From Deltaproteobacteria bacterium (GTDB lineage: Bacteria > Bdellovibrionota_F > JAHFAK01): DNA of 35,667 bases. Under the pieces are notes generated by a model. The model had not been told where the DNA came from, ran no database searches, and saw only the letters and a list, made by a program, of their open reading frames with translations. Below are positions 8,379-17,727 of the stretch, piece by piece; position 1 is the first letter of the stretch; each line of letters starts with the position of its first letter. The translations under genes were made by a program, and so were the position numbers. Where the stretch lies: NCBI GenBank assembly GCA_023250585.1, contig JAHFAK010000009.1, positions 1 to 35,667 on the forward strand. Direction: 5' to 3'.

Positions 8379-9245
8379 TTAAACCGTATACTTTGCAATC
8401 AGTAATGTATATTTGTCTCTCAACTGAGCATCAATGCAATCAGGATGAGTCATAATTGCATATTTTAAACTTTCTTGGCAACTACAATGCGCATCTTCAT
8501 CAATCAGAGGAATCACGTGCTTGATAACTGTTTTTGCCTTTTTTATATTTTGTTTAAGGACTTCTACAATTTCTTCAACACTCACCCCTTCTTCAGATGT
8601 TCTCCAAGAATCATAATCTGTCGCAAGTGCAAGAGTACCATAGCATATCTCTGCTTCGCGCGCAAGTTTTGCTTCGGTAAGATTGGTCATGCCAATAACA
8701 TCTACTCCCCAACTTCTATAGAGATTTGATTCGGCTCGTGTAGAAAACTGTGGGCCTTCCATATTTAAATAGGTCCCATTTTTTTGTACGTCTTTCGTAA
8801 CTTTCGTAGATGCAGTATAAAGATACGTTATTATAGATTTGCATAAGGGATCAGCAAAAGGAATATGCGCAACAATTCCTTCATTAACAAAGAAACTCGA
8901 AATACGTTTTGTTGTTCGGTCGATAAATTGATCAGGAATTACGAGCATGCCCGGAGCAATATTTTCTTTCATACTGCCTACAGCACTGACCGAAATAATC
9001 TTTTGAACTCCAAGTTGCTTCATTCCCCATATATTTGCTCGATAATTAATACTCGAAGGATCCACACGGTGTCCCCGTCCATGACGAGATAAAAATGCAA
9101 TTTTTTTTCCAGAAAGAGTACCAATAATATATTTATCAGATGGCTTTCCAAAAGGTGTTTCCACCGCTACTTCTTCAGCGTGCTGAAAACCTTCAATTTC
9201 ATATAATCCACTCCCGCCAATAATTCCAATACGTGCTTTTTCCAT
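8379..9245 (-). CDS. mtnP: 5'-methylthioadenosine phosphorylase
   Basis: Purine nucleoside phosphorylase family enzyme that cleaves 5'-methylthioadenosine with phosphate to adenine and 5-methylthioribose 1-phosphate, recycling the by-product of polyamine and related synthesis. Visible motifs: GIIGGSGLYEI at the phosphate site, LSRHGRGHRVDPSSINYRAN, MEGPQFSTRAES, and VIGMTNLTEAKLAREAEICY followed by LATDYDSW, the last typical of methylthioadenosine enzymes instead of inosine/guanosine ones. Start: ATG 9245 is eight bases after AGGAG, while ATG 9251 would be only two bases away. First gene of a likely three-gene unit with the PfkB kinase and the HTH protein. Confidence 0.93.
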   Translation of the reverse strand: MEKARIGIIGGSGLYEIEGFQHAEEVAVETPFGKPSDKYIIGTLSGKKIAFLSRHGRGHRVDPSSINYRANIWGMKQLGVQKIISVSAVGSMKENIAPGMLVIPDQFIDRTTKRISSFFVNEGIVAHIPFADPLCKSIITYLYTASTKVTKDVQKNGTYLNMEGPQFSTRAESNLYRSWGVDVIGMTNLTEAKLAREAEICYGTLALATDYDSWRTSEEGVSVEEIVEVLKQNIKKAKTVIKHVIPLIDEDAHCSCQESLKYAIMTHPDCIDAQLRDKYTLLIAKYTV

Positions 9246-9391
9246 AACCATTTCTCCTTATCATCAAAAACTTCTCTTACGAACTTTTTGCATTCTAAGT
9301 CAAGTTACTCATATTTTATACGCAATGGTTAAAGGAGTAAAAATAAATTCCTTTGATTTCAAATAGTTATTTTCATAAAAAAAAGCTATGT

Positions 9392-9408
9392 TTGGCATGG
9401 ATCTTGCT
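9392..9408 (+). promoter_or_regulatory. Sigma-54 (-24/-12) promoter for the lipoprotein pair
   Basis: TTGGCATGGATCTTGCT has the invariant GG and GC exactly ten bases apart. Transcription would start near 9419, about 30 nt before ATG 9450. Requires RpoN and an enhancer-binding activator; no upstream activator sites were identified. Confidence 0.75.
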
Positions 9409-9449
9409 AATATTATGATTGGATACAGTAATGAATGTGGAGTTTTACA

Positions 9450-10391
9450 ATGCAAAAAAAATATAATGCTTTAATTTTATTGTTTATTTCTCTCTTTTTC
9501 CTCTCGTGTGGTGAGGACAAAGCGCCTACCCCGCCGGATGATAATGGGACAGATGATACGCAAACGGTCGCTTCGTATACGCGTAATTTTGAACTCATTG
9601 CAAATTATAACAACGATGAATGCTTCAATAAACTCTTTGATTCAGTATCATTTATCACGTGTTCAATAATCAGTGTGCCAACAGTTTCATTCGAAGAACC
9701 ACCTCCAGAAACTGCAGCCGTTTTAAAAAATATTGAAGACAAAACATTTTTCTTAAGTGGCCGGGAAGTTATTGGAGAAGTTCTTCACCTTAACCATGAA
9801 GAAAAAATTGATTCAAAACTCTATAACGATGCCCTTCCTCAATACGACCAAGATGCTATTAAATATATTAACGACTTAATTGGTTACACTATTATGAATA
9901 CTGCAGGAGATAATGTGCCACTTGATGATTTTATCTATGACCAACATATTGAATTCACCAATTATGATTCTCAGTTTCGTGATACACATGTGGTAAAAAC
10001 CGAAAGTTCTATTTCCCGAACATACGATGTGATTCCTAACTATAATAATGACGCTTGTTTTACGACTACTTTTACTGATCAAGATTTTTTATCCTGTACT
10101 TTTATTGCAATAAATTCAATTCGTATTCCACCAGTAGATGAAGAAGACTCAGTAAAATTTTTAAGCGGACGAGAAATGCTTGCTCAAACAATTGAGGGAA
10201 GCCTTGATCCAACAACGCTCACTGATAAAGAACTCTACGAACTCGCAAAGGATGCATTTGAGAATCACGGTTTGTTTTTACAAACATTTAAAGATTTAGG
10301 ATATGAGGTAATTACGAATGCAGAAAATTTTGATCTCTATGAAGTGTTGGTAAACCAAACCGAGGAATATAGATTATACCGAGAGGAGTAG
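9450..10391 (+). CDS. Lipoprotein with two copies of an undescribed cysteine-pair module
   Basis: 313 residues. The leader ends in FLSC (Cys20), followed by an acidic, Pro/Asp-rich linker. The rest is an internal duplication: residues 53-110 and 198-247 share NYNND-x-CF, then F-[IL]-[TS]-C-[ST] about nine residues on, then FLSGRE; each copy is followed by an acidic helical stretch with LY/EL repeats. The start is ATG 9450 because GGAG lies seven bases upstream; an earlier ATG (9435) has no such site. It is followed after three bases by a second lipoprotein carrying a third copy. I recognise no known family; the paired cysteines suggest one disulphide per module in the periplasm or outside. 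Confidence 0.85.
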   Translation: MQKKYNALILLFISLFFLSCGEDKAPTPPDDNGTDDTQTVASYTRNFELIANYNNDECFNKLFDSVSFITCSIISVPTVSFEEPPPETAAVLKNIEDKTFFLSGREVIGEVLHLNHEEKIDSKLYNDALPQYDQDAIKYINDLIGYTIMNTAGDNVPLDDFIYDQHIEFTNYDSQFRDTHVVKTESSISRTYDVIPNYNNDACFTTTFTDQDFLSCTFIAINSIRIPPVDEEDSVKFLSGREMLAQTIEGSLDPTTLTDKELYELAKDAFENHGLFLQTFKDLGYEVITNAENFDLYEVLVNQTEEYRLYREE

Positions 10392-10394
10392 TAT

Positions 10395-11291
10395 ATGAAA
10401 AAACGAATATTTATAATCAGTATTATCTGTTGTCTCGCTATTATTCGTTGTGGAGATGACATAGGCCAAGACACATCTGGGCAAAGCACAAAGACTGATA
10501 GTGATAAAGATGGAATAGTCGATGCTCAAGATAACTGTCCTAATACAGCTAATAAGGATCAAAAAGACACTGATAAGGATGGAACAGGAGATGAGTGCGA
10601 TGCTGCGCCGAGTGATGCTTCGAATGATACTACAATTCCAACGCCAACTCCGCCTTCTAATGAAGGAATTACTCCACAACGTGAACATCTGGTGTCACCT
10701 GCATGCGAGAATGATTCATGCTTTAATTTAACAAATAAACAAGATTTTTTGACGTGTTCTGTAATTTCCTGCGATTCAGTTCTCATTGCCGCCTATCTTG
10801 ATGAAGGATACTTCAGTACCTATGACAAAAAAAATGATGAGAAAAGAGACTTTGTATATCCGCATTATGCAGACGACAATAAAGAAACACGAAAATTTAT
10901 TACCGGCCTTGATGTGATTGAAGATGAATTACAAGAAAAAGATTCAAGTATTAAAGATGGAAGCTTACAAGAAATGAATAGCCAAGAAATTTATTCTCTC
11001 ATCAGAACATACTTCACCTCATATGATGAGTTTATTTCTGAGTTGAAAAATATTGACACCGTCGATGTTAAAGTAACCATAACTACTATTGCAGAAGATG
11101 GAACTGAAACAAAAGAAACAAAAGTCATAGACGAAACAGAAGATCTCGAACGACATCGAATCATCACCGCTGCATCAAGCGCTCAAGATGCCTATCCTGG
11201 AGCTGATGAAAGCGATCTCTATTGGACCCTTGATACCTATATGGAAGGCCAATTAGATGATTACGTGGTAACGCAGGGATTACCGAATTAA
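10395..11291 (+). CDS. TSP3-repeat lipoprotein with a third copy of the cysteine-pair module
   Basis: 298 residues. A hydrophobic leader ends at Cys19 (IIRC, an atypical lipobox with Arg at -1), then thrombospondin type 3 calcium-binding repeats at about 34-70 (DSDKDGIVDAQDNCP, DTDKDGTGDECD), a Pro/Thr linker, and from about 103 a copy of the module seen twice in the upstream protein (NDSCF, DFLTCSVIS, KFITGLDVI, then NSQEIYSLI). The start has GAGGAG six bases upstream and lies three bases after the previous stop, so they form one operon behind the promoter at 9392-9408. Predicted surface or periplasmic protein whose extended shape depends on calcium (inference). Confidence 0.85.
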   Translation: MKKRIFIISIICCLAIIRCGDDIGQDTSGQSTKTDSDKDGIVDAQDNCPNTANKDQKDTDKDGTGDECDAAPSDASNDTTIPTPTPPSNEGITPQREHLVSPACENDSCFNLTNKQDFLTCSVISCDSVLIAAYLDEGYFSTYDKKNDEKRDFVYPHYADDNKETRKFITGLDVIEDELQEKDSSIKDGSLQEMNSQEIYSLIRTYFTSYDEFISELKNIDTVDVKVTITTIAEDGTETKETKVIDETEDLERHRIITAASSAQDAYPGADESDLYWTLDTYMEGQLDDYVVTQGLPN

Positions 11292-11380
11292 AAATCTTTT
11301 ATTTTCACTGTACATACCTTCATTTCTTGAAAATAGACCCATTTTATGGTTTATTAATGAAAAATACTTTTGGAGAATCC

Positions 11381-11635
11381 ATGAAAAAAACAATTAATTG
11401 GAAAGAAATCAAAAAACAGTATCCTAATCAGTGGGTTTCGTTAGTAGAAGTAGAAAATAATGAAGATGGAACTGTTCGTTGTGGAGTAGTTGTGGCTCAT
11501 GGTCCCGACGTAGGTGAAGTAACAGCACAACTAAAAAAACAACACCGACTTGCTGATCGTTTAGAATACACAGGCACCATAAAGAATTTTCTTGGATTTG
11601 GAAAATGGGCTATCAATGATGTTCAAGCTAAATAA
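11381..11635 (+). CDS. Small uncharacterised protein, paralogue of 3344-3622
   Basis: 84 residues, soluble. It repeats the pattern of the protein at 3344: NWKEIKKQYPNQWVSLVEVE, D-G-T-V, GVVVAHGPD-x-GEV and YTG. Start ATG at 11381 is five bases after GGAG; the upstream in-frame ATG at 11327 lacks a ribosome site and adds an unrelated leader. Unlike the first copy it has no retropepsin-like partner downstream; the next 280 bases hold only hairpins and a palindromic repeat. Function unknown. Confidence 0.8.
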   Translation: MKKTINWKEIKKQYPNQWVSLVEVENNEDGTVRCGVVVAHGPDVGEVTAQLKKQHRLADRLEYTGTIKNFLGFGKWAINDVQAK

Positions 11636-11704
11636 ACAAGGAGAGCTCTTTTCGATGAAAGTTTCCGTGCCTTTTAAGGTCTCATCCGGGAGATTTTAAT
11701 TCCC

Positions 11705-11718
11705 TCGCCTTTAGGCGA
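11705..11718. terminator. Short hairpin after the 11381 gene
   Basis: TCGCCT and AGGCGA flank TT. It sits 70 bases after the stop at 11635 without a strong T run, so it is only a possible weak terminator. Confidence 0.3.
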
Positions 11719-11735
11719 AGACTTTAGTATTTATT

Positions 11736-11812
11736 TGTCATTCCGCGGCTTGACCGCGGAATCCAGTCGTAAATGGAATATGGACCCCGCGATCAAGTCG
11801 CGGGGTGACGCA
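11736..11812. repeat. REP-like pair (BIME) of GTCATTCCGCGG palindromes
   Basis: Two inverted units: TTCCGCGG-cttga-CCGCGGAA, and, in the opposite orientation, CCCCGCGA-tcaag-TCGCGGGG, each bounded by GTCAY or its complement. The same unit appears once at 35441-35470 with compensated base changes in the stem. This GTCATYCCG-GGCTTGACC class of palindrome is a common intergenic repeat in many bacterial genomes. Confidence 0.85.
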
Positions 11813-11869
11813 TAGATTCATCTATGATTAATCTATATTTGTTGTCAAACACATATCAGAATTTTTTAG

Positions 11870-11913
11870 CTGACTTTAGTCAGATTATAAATTCTGTGCG
11901 TTTTAGCGCACAG
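11870..11913. terminator. Two small hairpins at the 3' end of the aldehyde dehydrogenase gene
   Basis: CTGACT-tt-AGTCAG (11870-11883) and CTGTGCG-ttttag-CGCACAG (11894-11913). The second ends five bases before the stop of the minus-strand gene at 11918, the right place for its terminator; the downstream sequence is AT-rich. Confidence 0.45.
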
Positions 11914-11917
11914 TAGG

Positions 11918-13456
11918 TTAATGTCCTCTTAAGAAGCTTGTAAATTTTTCAAGCCATCCGCTTCGGATAAACAACTGCGCATATCGTTTAATTCGACTAT
12001 ACATTTTTTTCGAATACGGCGCCCAAAAGAATTGCGATACGGCAAAAGGAATTGCATCGTAATGAACATGATATGCATGTGAGAATTGGCGGAGATGTTC
12101 TTTTGTGTAGATTCTACCAATGCCGCTCTGTTTTTCTCCTCCCCATGGAAGATCGGGAAGTGCGTTGTTGATAAAGCTTTCATTTATAATCACATTGCCT
12201 GCGACAACTTGTTCAGCTATTTTTTTTGCTTTATGTGCGTCCTGTGAAAAAACATAGGCAGAAAGACCATATACTGAATCATTTGCATATGTAATTGCTT
12301 CATCAATATTTTTTACTTTGACAATCGGAAGTATCGGTCCAAAAAGTTCGTATGTAACCGCAATCATATTTTGTGTTGCATTCGTAATGACGGTTGGTTC
12401 AAAAAAATTGCCTCTGCCATCAATGGTTATGCGTTTTCCGCCTACAGCAATCTGAGCTCCTTTTTCTTGAGCATCTTTTATTGCACTTTCAAAAAGCTCA
12501 AAGCTTTTTGAATCAGTAATTGCTCCCATTGAAGTTGTGTAATCAAGCGGATTACCACAATGAATCTTATGCACACGATCAAAGAGACGCTCAACAAATA
12601 CATCATAAATTGCTTCTTCAACATATACACGGCCACAGGCAGCGCATGTTTGTCCAGCATTACCAAAAGCACTCATGGTAATTGCACCCGTAGCAAGTTC
12701 GATATCAGCATCTCGAGCAACAATGGCAGGATTATTTCCTCCTAATTCCATTGCACACGGAATAAGATTTCGTCCACATTCAGCGGCAACTTTTTTACCC
12801 ACTGCTGTTGATCCAATAAACGTAAGACTTTTTACCTCTTCCATACTAATCATATTAAATGCATTTTCTCCGCTCGTGGTAACAACGCTCAAAACATTTT
12901 CGGGAAATCCTGAAGTCACAAAAATCTTTTCAATATACTTTGCCGTGAGTGGCGTTAAACTGGATGGTTTTAAAATTACACTGTTGCCAGCAAGTAAAGG
13001 CGCAATAATCATGGACACCGGAAGAAAGAATGGATAATTCCACGGACTGATAGCACAATGAATTCCTAATGGTTTGTAGTGAACATAGCTTTTTCTATGT
13101 TTAAACAAGTGAATCGACAGAGATTGATTTTCTAACGCTCGTTGGGCTTCTCTACAAAAATAGTCGATAAAATAAGGAACAATGATTACTTCAAATGAAA
13201 GCGCTTCAAAAACCGTTTTGCCATTTTCTTGTGAAATAAGCTTACACAACTCATCGGTATTTTCTATAATAGTATTTTTTACTTTCTGTAGATAGACGAT
13301 TCTTTCTTTAATAGATAATGCTTGCCACATTTTTCCTGCTGTAGCCACTTTTTGAACTATTTCAGAGATAGTTTCACCTGTCATATTCGGTACTTCACCT
13401 AATAATTCACCTGTAGCTGGATTATAACTTTTTATGGTTCTTTCAAGATTATCCAT
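11918..13456 (-). CDS. NAD(P)-dependent aldehyde dehydrogenase
   Basis: About 512 residues, the normal size for the superfamily. It oxidises an aldehyde to the acid in the cytoplasm; the substrate cannot be told. Motifs in order: ISPWNYPFFLP (cofactor lid), KPSSLTPLTA, FIGSTAVGKKVA (Rossmann glycine), MELGGNNP with the general-base glutamate, GNAGQTCAACGRVYV with the catalytic cysteine in GQTC, and LFGPILPIVKV. A basic C-terminal tail after the usual end (SRIKRYAQLFIRSGW) may bind membrane. ATG 13456 is taken as start because GAGGA lies eight bases upstream; ATG 13471 would place that site inside the gene. Monocistronic on the minus strand. Confidence 0.92.
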   Translation of the reverse strand: MDNLERTIKSYNPATGELLGEVPNMTGETISEIVQKVATAGKMWQALSIKERIVYLQKVKNTIIENTDELCKLISQENGKTVFEALSFEVIIVPYFIDYFCREAQRALENQSLSIHLFKHRKSYVHYKPLGIHCAISPWNYPFFLPVSMIIAPLLAGNSVILKPSSLTPLTAKYIEKIFVTSGFPENVLSVVTTSGENAFNMISMEEVKSLTFIGSTAVGKKVAAECGRNLIPCAMELGGNNPAIVARDADIELATGAITMSAFGNAGQTCAACGRVYVEEAIYDVFVERLFDRVHKIHCGNPLDYTTSMGAITDSKSFELFESAIKDAQEKGAQIAVGGKRITIDGRGNFFEPTVITNATQNMIAVTYELFGPILPIVKVKNIDEAITYANDSVYGLSAYVFSQDAHKAKKIAEQVVAGNVIINESFINNALPDLPWGGEKQSGIGRIYTKEHLRQFSHAYHVHYDAIPFAVSQFFWAPYSKKMYSRIKRYAQLFIRSGWLEKFTSFLRGH

Positions 13457-13486
13457 ACGATGTATCCTCATTAAATCTTACCGTAC

Positions 13487-13644
13487 GTAACAGCTCAGTT
13501 AATGGGGGAGTAAGGGAGTAGGAATGTTCTCACAAAGAATTTCTATCGACGTCGCTTCCATAATACTATTAAGAACGGGGTAAGCGCGCTCGATAGAAAT
13601 TCTTTGTGAGAACATTCCTACTCCCTTATAACTGATGGATTACT
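13487..13644 (+). mobile_element. Foldback MITE-like element, family 1, copy 1
   Basis: Core arms 13512-13549 and 13590-13627 are exact 38-bp reverse complements around a 40-nt core (13550-13589). Outer tiers GTAA/TTAC and TCAGTTA/TAACTGA extend the pairing to the ends. Flanking 7-mers ACCGTAC (13480-13486) and ACAGTAC (13645-13651) match at six of seven bases, as expected of an aged target-site duplication. No coding capacity. Confidence 0.85.
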
Positions 13645-13661
13645 ACAGTACATACCGCCTC

Positions 13662-13692
13662 TTGACGGACTACCCATTCGGTATGATATACT
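13662..13692 (+). promoter_or_regulatory. Predicted promoter placing the glutamate dehydrogenase start at the mRNA 5' end
   Basis: TTGACG (13662-13667) and TATACT (13687-13692) with a 19-nt spacer, longer than ideal; an alternative -10 GATATA gives 17. Transcription would begin at about 13699, next to ATG 13700. Confidence 0.4.
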
Positions 13693-13699
13693 ATTTAAT

Positions 13700-16624
13700 A
13701 TGCAAGGTCCAAATATAAATACTCTACGAGAAAAAGCGATGAATTCTTATAATTTAAACCACAAAACAATCTTGACTCAAAAACAAATCGATTTCATTCT
13801 CGAATCCATTATCAAAAAAAATACTTTTTCAAAAGAAACTGTTATTGCAAATGCGGAATGGTTTTTTGATAACCTCCAATTTGCTGATTACTATTTTCAA
13901 ACAACAAGTATTGAAATGATTGCCAATCATCTTGAATGCATTATTGCATCACGTATTTTAGCTGAATCACATCCTGACAAAAAATTTCAAATCGATTTTA
14001 AAAATGAATTGCCGGATAAAGCCATCTATATTGTTAATGATTCGTATGATAAGACAGCGGAAACTGAACGCCTTATTGAAAAAAAATATAGTGCCTATCG
14101 ACTTGAGTCATACAGAACAACAGAAAATTCGCTCGCTTATCAAGAATGTTTGCGTATGTATTTTGTATCAATGCCAAAGTTTAAACATACGTCTTGGGAG
14201 TCACATTACCAATTTGATGATGCCTGTGAAGTTGAATTTAAAACAAAAACATTATCTGAAACCTATGAACGATACAAAAAAGTATGGACTGAATCGCAGG
14301 GTTATTACACACCATATATTTATGTATCAGAAAAAGAAGACACCAATGAAATGCGCATTATGATTGCGTTGAATAAAGATAATGTCAAAAACTTCACCTC
14401 TCGATTTTCTGACGTCATGACTTCGTATGATGTGTATACGCAACGAAAATATGTAGAACCTTTTCTTGATGGAAAAGTTATTTTTTCATTCTACTTACGT
14501 AAAACACTCGTAGAAAATATACTTGAACATCTGTTAGAAGATATATCTCTTATTTCGATTTTGCCCGAAACATCTCTCAATAACTTGATGCTCAAAAGAG
14601 AACTGAATGCAAAAGAAACACTCTATTGTGTAGCGGCACTTCACTTTGTTCATCAATTCATTTCTACATTTAATGAAGAATACATACGTGTTTCAAAATC
14701 CATTAAAGATAATCCAGAAGTGCTGGGAACATTACAAAATCTAAAAACACATCTCGTGAAAGACACCTATACATTTAATAAAATTAAAGACACGGTTGTT
14801 GATTATCGCGGCATTGTTAAAGAACTCTATGAGCATTTTCGTCTGCGGTTTCATCCTCATTTAGCGGAAAGAAAAATCAATGAATTAGAAGACAAAATCG
14901 GAAAACAGATAAAAAAAGAAGTAAGCTCAGATCTTGATCGTGAAATTCTTTCTACGTTTTTAATTTTTAATAATTCAATACTTAAAACTAATTTCTATAA
15001 ACACGATAAAAACGCATTGGCTTTTCGATTGGATTCTTCATTTTTAAATCAGAATGATTATTCCCTCAAACCTGTTGGCTTTTTCTTTATTTGTGGAACA
15101 GAATTCTTTGGCTTTCATATTCGCTTTCGTGAAATTGCTCGCGGTGGAGTCAGGATTGTTAGATCTCGGAATCTAGAAAGCTTTTACAGCAACGCTGATT
15201 CAATATTTGATGAAAATTATGATTTAGCACGAACCCAAGAAAGTAAAAATAAAGATATTCCTGAAGGTGGCGCAAAAGGAACAATTCTCTTGCGAGCCTT
15301 TGATCAAGATAAAGGCGAAATTGCATTTAAGAAGTATATCGATGGTTTACTCGATGTACTTTTACCATCAAAGACTATTGTTGATTACTACAAAAAAGAA
15401 GAGTTGATTTTTCTAGGCCCAGATGAAGGCACAGCTGGCTATATGGATTGGGCTGCCCTTCATGCGCGTGAGCGAGGTTATAAATTCTGGAAAGCGTTTA
15501 CAACGGGAAAATCAAAACTCTACGGAGGAATTCCACACGATGAATATGGAATGACGACACAAGGGGTGCATGAATATGTGCTCTGTATTTTGGATAAACT
15601 CAATCTTAAAGAAGAAAATACCACCAAATTTCAAACCGGTGGCCCTGATGGAGATCTTGGCAGTAACGAAATAAAAATTTCTAAAGACCGCACAATTGCC
15701 GTTGCAGATGGAAGTGGTGTACTTTGTGATCCACAAGGAATAAATCGCGAAGAATTAGTAAAGCTTGCCAATAAACGCATAATGATTAAAAATTTTGACC
15801 GGACAAAAATTTCAAAAAATGGTTTTTTGGTAACTGTTGAAGACCAAAATTTAAAACTTCCCGATGGAACACTTGTTGAAAACGGCGAGGACTTTAGAAA
15901 TAAATTTCCTCTTTTCTCTTATGCCCGGGCTGATCTTTTTGTTCCATGCGGTGGCAGACCGCGCTCAATTAATATTGGAAATTGGAGTTCTTTACTTAAC
16001 AAAGAAGGAAAACCGGCATTTAAATATATTGTCGAAGGCGCTAATTTATTTATTTCTCAACCAGCACGCTTAAGACTCGAAGAACATGGCGTAGTACTCA
16101 TTAAAGATTCTTCAGCAAATAAAGGAGGCGTTACCTCTTCATCATTTGAAGTTCTTCTATCGCTCTCTCTCAGTGATGCTGAGTATGATAAACTTGCCAC
16201 CGTAAACAAAGATGGAAATATTTCAGAGTTTAGAAAGAATTATATTAAAGATGTAATTGCAACCATTAAAAAAAATGCGCGGTTAGAATTTGAACTCATG
16301 TGGTCTGAACATACAAAAACAAAAATTCCTATGAGTATTCTTTCAGATACTATTAGTAACAAAATAAATGATATTGCTCATGCCCTTGAGAATTCTGCAC
16401 TGTTTGAGAATGAAAAAATCAGGAAGGCCCTTCTTACTCATTATCTTCCACCATCTCTTCTGGAAATTGCTCCATATGCAACGATCAGTAAACGTATACC
16501 ACAAGCCTATATACAGGCTATTTGTTCTTCGTTCCTGGCGCAATTGTATATTTACAAACATGGCCTTAATGCAAATGAAATTGATTTTTATCAATTTGTG
16601 AGTGATTTAGAAAATCGACTTTAA
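13700..16624 (+). CDS. NAD-specific glutamate dehydrogenase, large GDH2-type
   Basis: 974 residues, far larger than the common 420-450-residue hexameric enzymes and matching the roughly 1,000-residue class known from fungi, protists and some bacteria. It deaminates glutamate to 2-oxoglutarate and ammonia. A long N-terminal half of about 470 residues is typical of that class; the catalytic part shows FREIARGGVRIV, EGGAKGTIL near 521-530 (catalytic lysine), GPDEGTAGYMDW near 573, a glycine-rich coenzyme region QTGGPDGDLGSNE, and SANKGGVTSSSFEVL near 805. ATG 13700 has no ribosome site and coincides with the predicted transcription start; ATG 13739 is the alternative. It runs convergently into the alanine dehydrogenase gene, stop codons overlapping. 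Confidence 0.93.
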   Translation: MQGPNINTLREKAMNSYNLNHKTILTQKQIDFILESIIKKNTFSKETVIANAEWFFDNLQFADYYFQTTSIEMIANHLECIIASRILAESHPDKKFQIDFKNELPDKAIYIVNDSYDKTAETERLIEKKYSAYRLESYRTTENSLAYQECLRMYFVSMPKFKHTSWESHYQFDDACEVEFKTKTLSETYERYKKVWTESQGYYTPYIYVSEKEDTNEMRIMIALNKDNVKNFTSRFSDVMTSYDVYTQRKYVEPFLDGKVIFSFYLRKTLVENILEHLLEDISLISILPETSLNNLMLKRELNAKETLYCVAALHFVHQFISTFNEEYIRVSKSIKDNPEVLGTLQNLKTHLVKDTYTFNKIKDTVVDYRGIVKELYEHFRLRFHPHLAERKINELEDKIGKQIKKEVSSDLDREILSTFLIFNNSILKTNFYKHDKNALAFRLDSSFLNQNDYSLKPVGFFFICGTEFFGFHIRFREIARGGVRIVRSRNLESFYSNADSIFDENYDLARTQESKNKDIPEGGAKGTILLRAFDQDKGEIAFKKYIDGLLDVLLPSKTIVDYYKKEELIFLGPDEGTAGYMDWAALHARERGYKFWKAFTTGKSKLYGGIPHDEYGMTTQGVHEYVLCILDKLNLKEENTTKFQTGGPDGDLGSNEIKISKDRTIAVADGSGVLCDPQGINREELVKLANKRIMIKNFDRTKISKNGFLVTVEDQNLKLPDGTLVENGEDFRNKFPLFSYARADLFVPCGGRPRSINIGNWSSLLNKEGKPAFKYIVEGANLFISQPARLRLEEHGVVLIKDSSANKGGVTSSSFEVLLSLSLSDAEYDKLATVNKDGNISEFRKNYIKDVIATIKKNARLEFELMWSEHTKTKIPMSILSDTISNKINDIAHALENSALFENEKIRKALLTHYLPPSLLEIAPYATISKRIPQAYIQAICSSFLAQLYIYKHGLNANEIDFYQFVSDLENRL

Positions 16625-17727
16625 AAAACTAACGGTTCATATTTTTCGCCAAGAGCTTCGGCAACACGTTGGTAGGTAATCTTACCATTGTAGGTGTTGA
16701 CTCCCCAAAAAAGTGAGCGATCATTATCGATAGCTTTTTTAAAACCAAGATGAGCAAGTTTCAATGCATACGGCAGTGTAACATTCGTTAGTGCGTAGGT
16801 ACTCGTTTTTGCCACTGCACCTGGAATATTCGTTACACAATAGTGAATTATATTATTTACTTCATATATTGGCTCATCATGGGTCGTCGGCTTCGTTGTT
16901 TCAAAACATCCTCCTTGATCAACAGATACATCGACAACGACTGAACCTGGACTCATTTGTTCAATCATAGCACGTGTTACAAGCTTAGGAGCTTTTGCCC
17001 CAGGAATCAGTACTGCGCCAATCACCAAATCAGCTTCAGCTACGGAATGTTCGATGTTAATTGAATTAGACATAAGCGTGGTAATGTTGTTCTGAAAAAT
17101 ATCATCTAAATACGTAAGCTTTTTTAAATTAATATCCAGAACTTTCACTTGTGCACCAAGCCCAAGTGCCATTTTTGCTGCATTAATACCGACAATTCCT
17201 GCACCGACGATAGTCACCATCCCACGACGAACTCCGGGAACACCCCCAAGTAATATGCCCTTTCCACCATTTTCTCGCTGTAAATAAATTGCTCCAATTT
17301 GCACGGACATACGACCTGCAACCTCACTCATAGGTGTTAATAGAGGAAGTGAGCCATCCTGGATCTGGATTGTATCATATGCAATGGCAGTTATATTCTT
17401 ATGGATCAGCACCTTTGCAAGTTTTGGGACTACTGCAAGATGAAAAAAGGCATAAATAATTTGTCCTTTTTCAAATAATTCAAATTCTTCTTCTTGAGGT
17501 TCTTTGACCTTCATAATCATTTCAGCATTTTTATACACTTCGGCTTTTGTCGAAACAACTTTTGCTCCTTCATTCGCATAATCGTCATCACGAATCCAGC
17601 TTCCAAGCCCTGCTCCTTTTTCAATAATAACTTCATGTCCTGAAGCAACAAGGGCACGGACGCCGGAAGGCACAATACCGACACGGGATTCATTGTTTTT
17701 AATCTCTTTTGGAACGCCAATGATCAT
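16621..17727 (-). CDS. ald: Alanine dehydrogenase
   Basis: NAD-dependent interconversion of alanine with pyruvate and ammonia. 368 residues from ATG 17727, which has AAGGAG six bases upstream. With this start the substrate-binding Lys75 (VKEP) and catalytic His96 (FFHLA) fall at exactly the numbers known for the family, supporting the start over an upstream TTG. Other motifs: GVPKEIK near the N-terminus, [20 protein letters not shown] for NAD and [11 protein letters not shown]. Its start overlaps the cutA stop by ATGA, and its stop shares three bases with that of the glutamate dehydrogenase gene on the other strand. Together the two dehydrogenases link alanine, glutamate and ammonia. Confidence 0.95.
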   Translation of the reverse strand: MIIGVPKEIKNNESRVGIVPSGVRALVASGHEVIIEKGAGLGSWIRDDDYANEGAKVVSTKAEVYKNAEMIMKVKEPQEEEFELFEKGQIIYAFFHLAVVPKLAKVLIHKNITAIAYDTIQIQDGSLPLLTPMSEVAGRMSVQIGAIYLQRENGGKGILLGGVPGVRRGMVTIVGAGIVGINAAKMALGLGAQVKVLDINLKKLTYLDDIFQNNITTLMSNSINIEHSVAEADLVIGAVLIPGAKAPKLVTRAMIEQMSPGSVVVDVSVDQGGCFETTKPTTHDEPIYEVNNIIHYCVTNIPGAVAKTSTYALTNVTLPYALKLAHLGFKKAIDNDRSLFWGVNTYNGKITYQRVAEALGEKYEPLVF

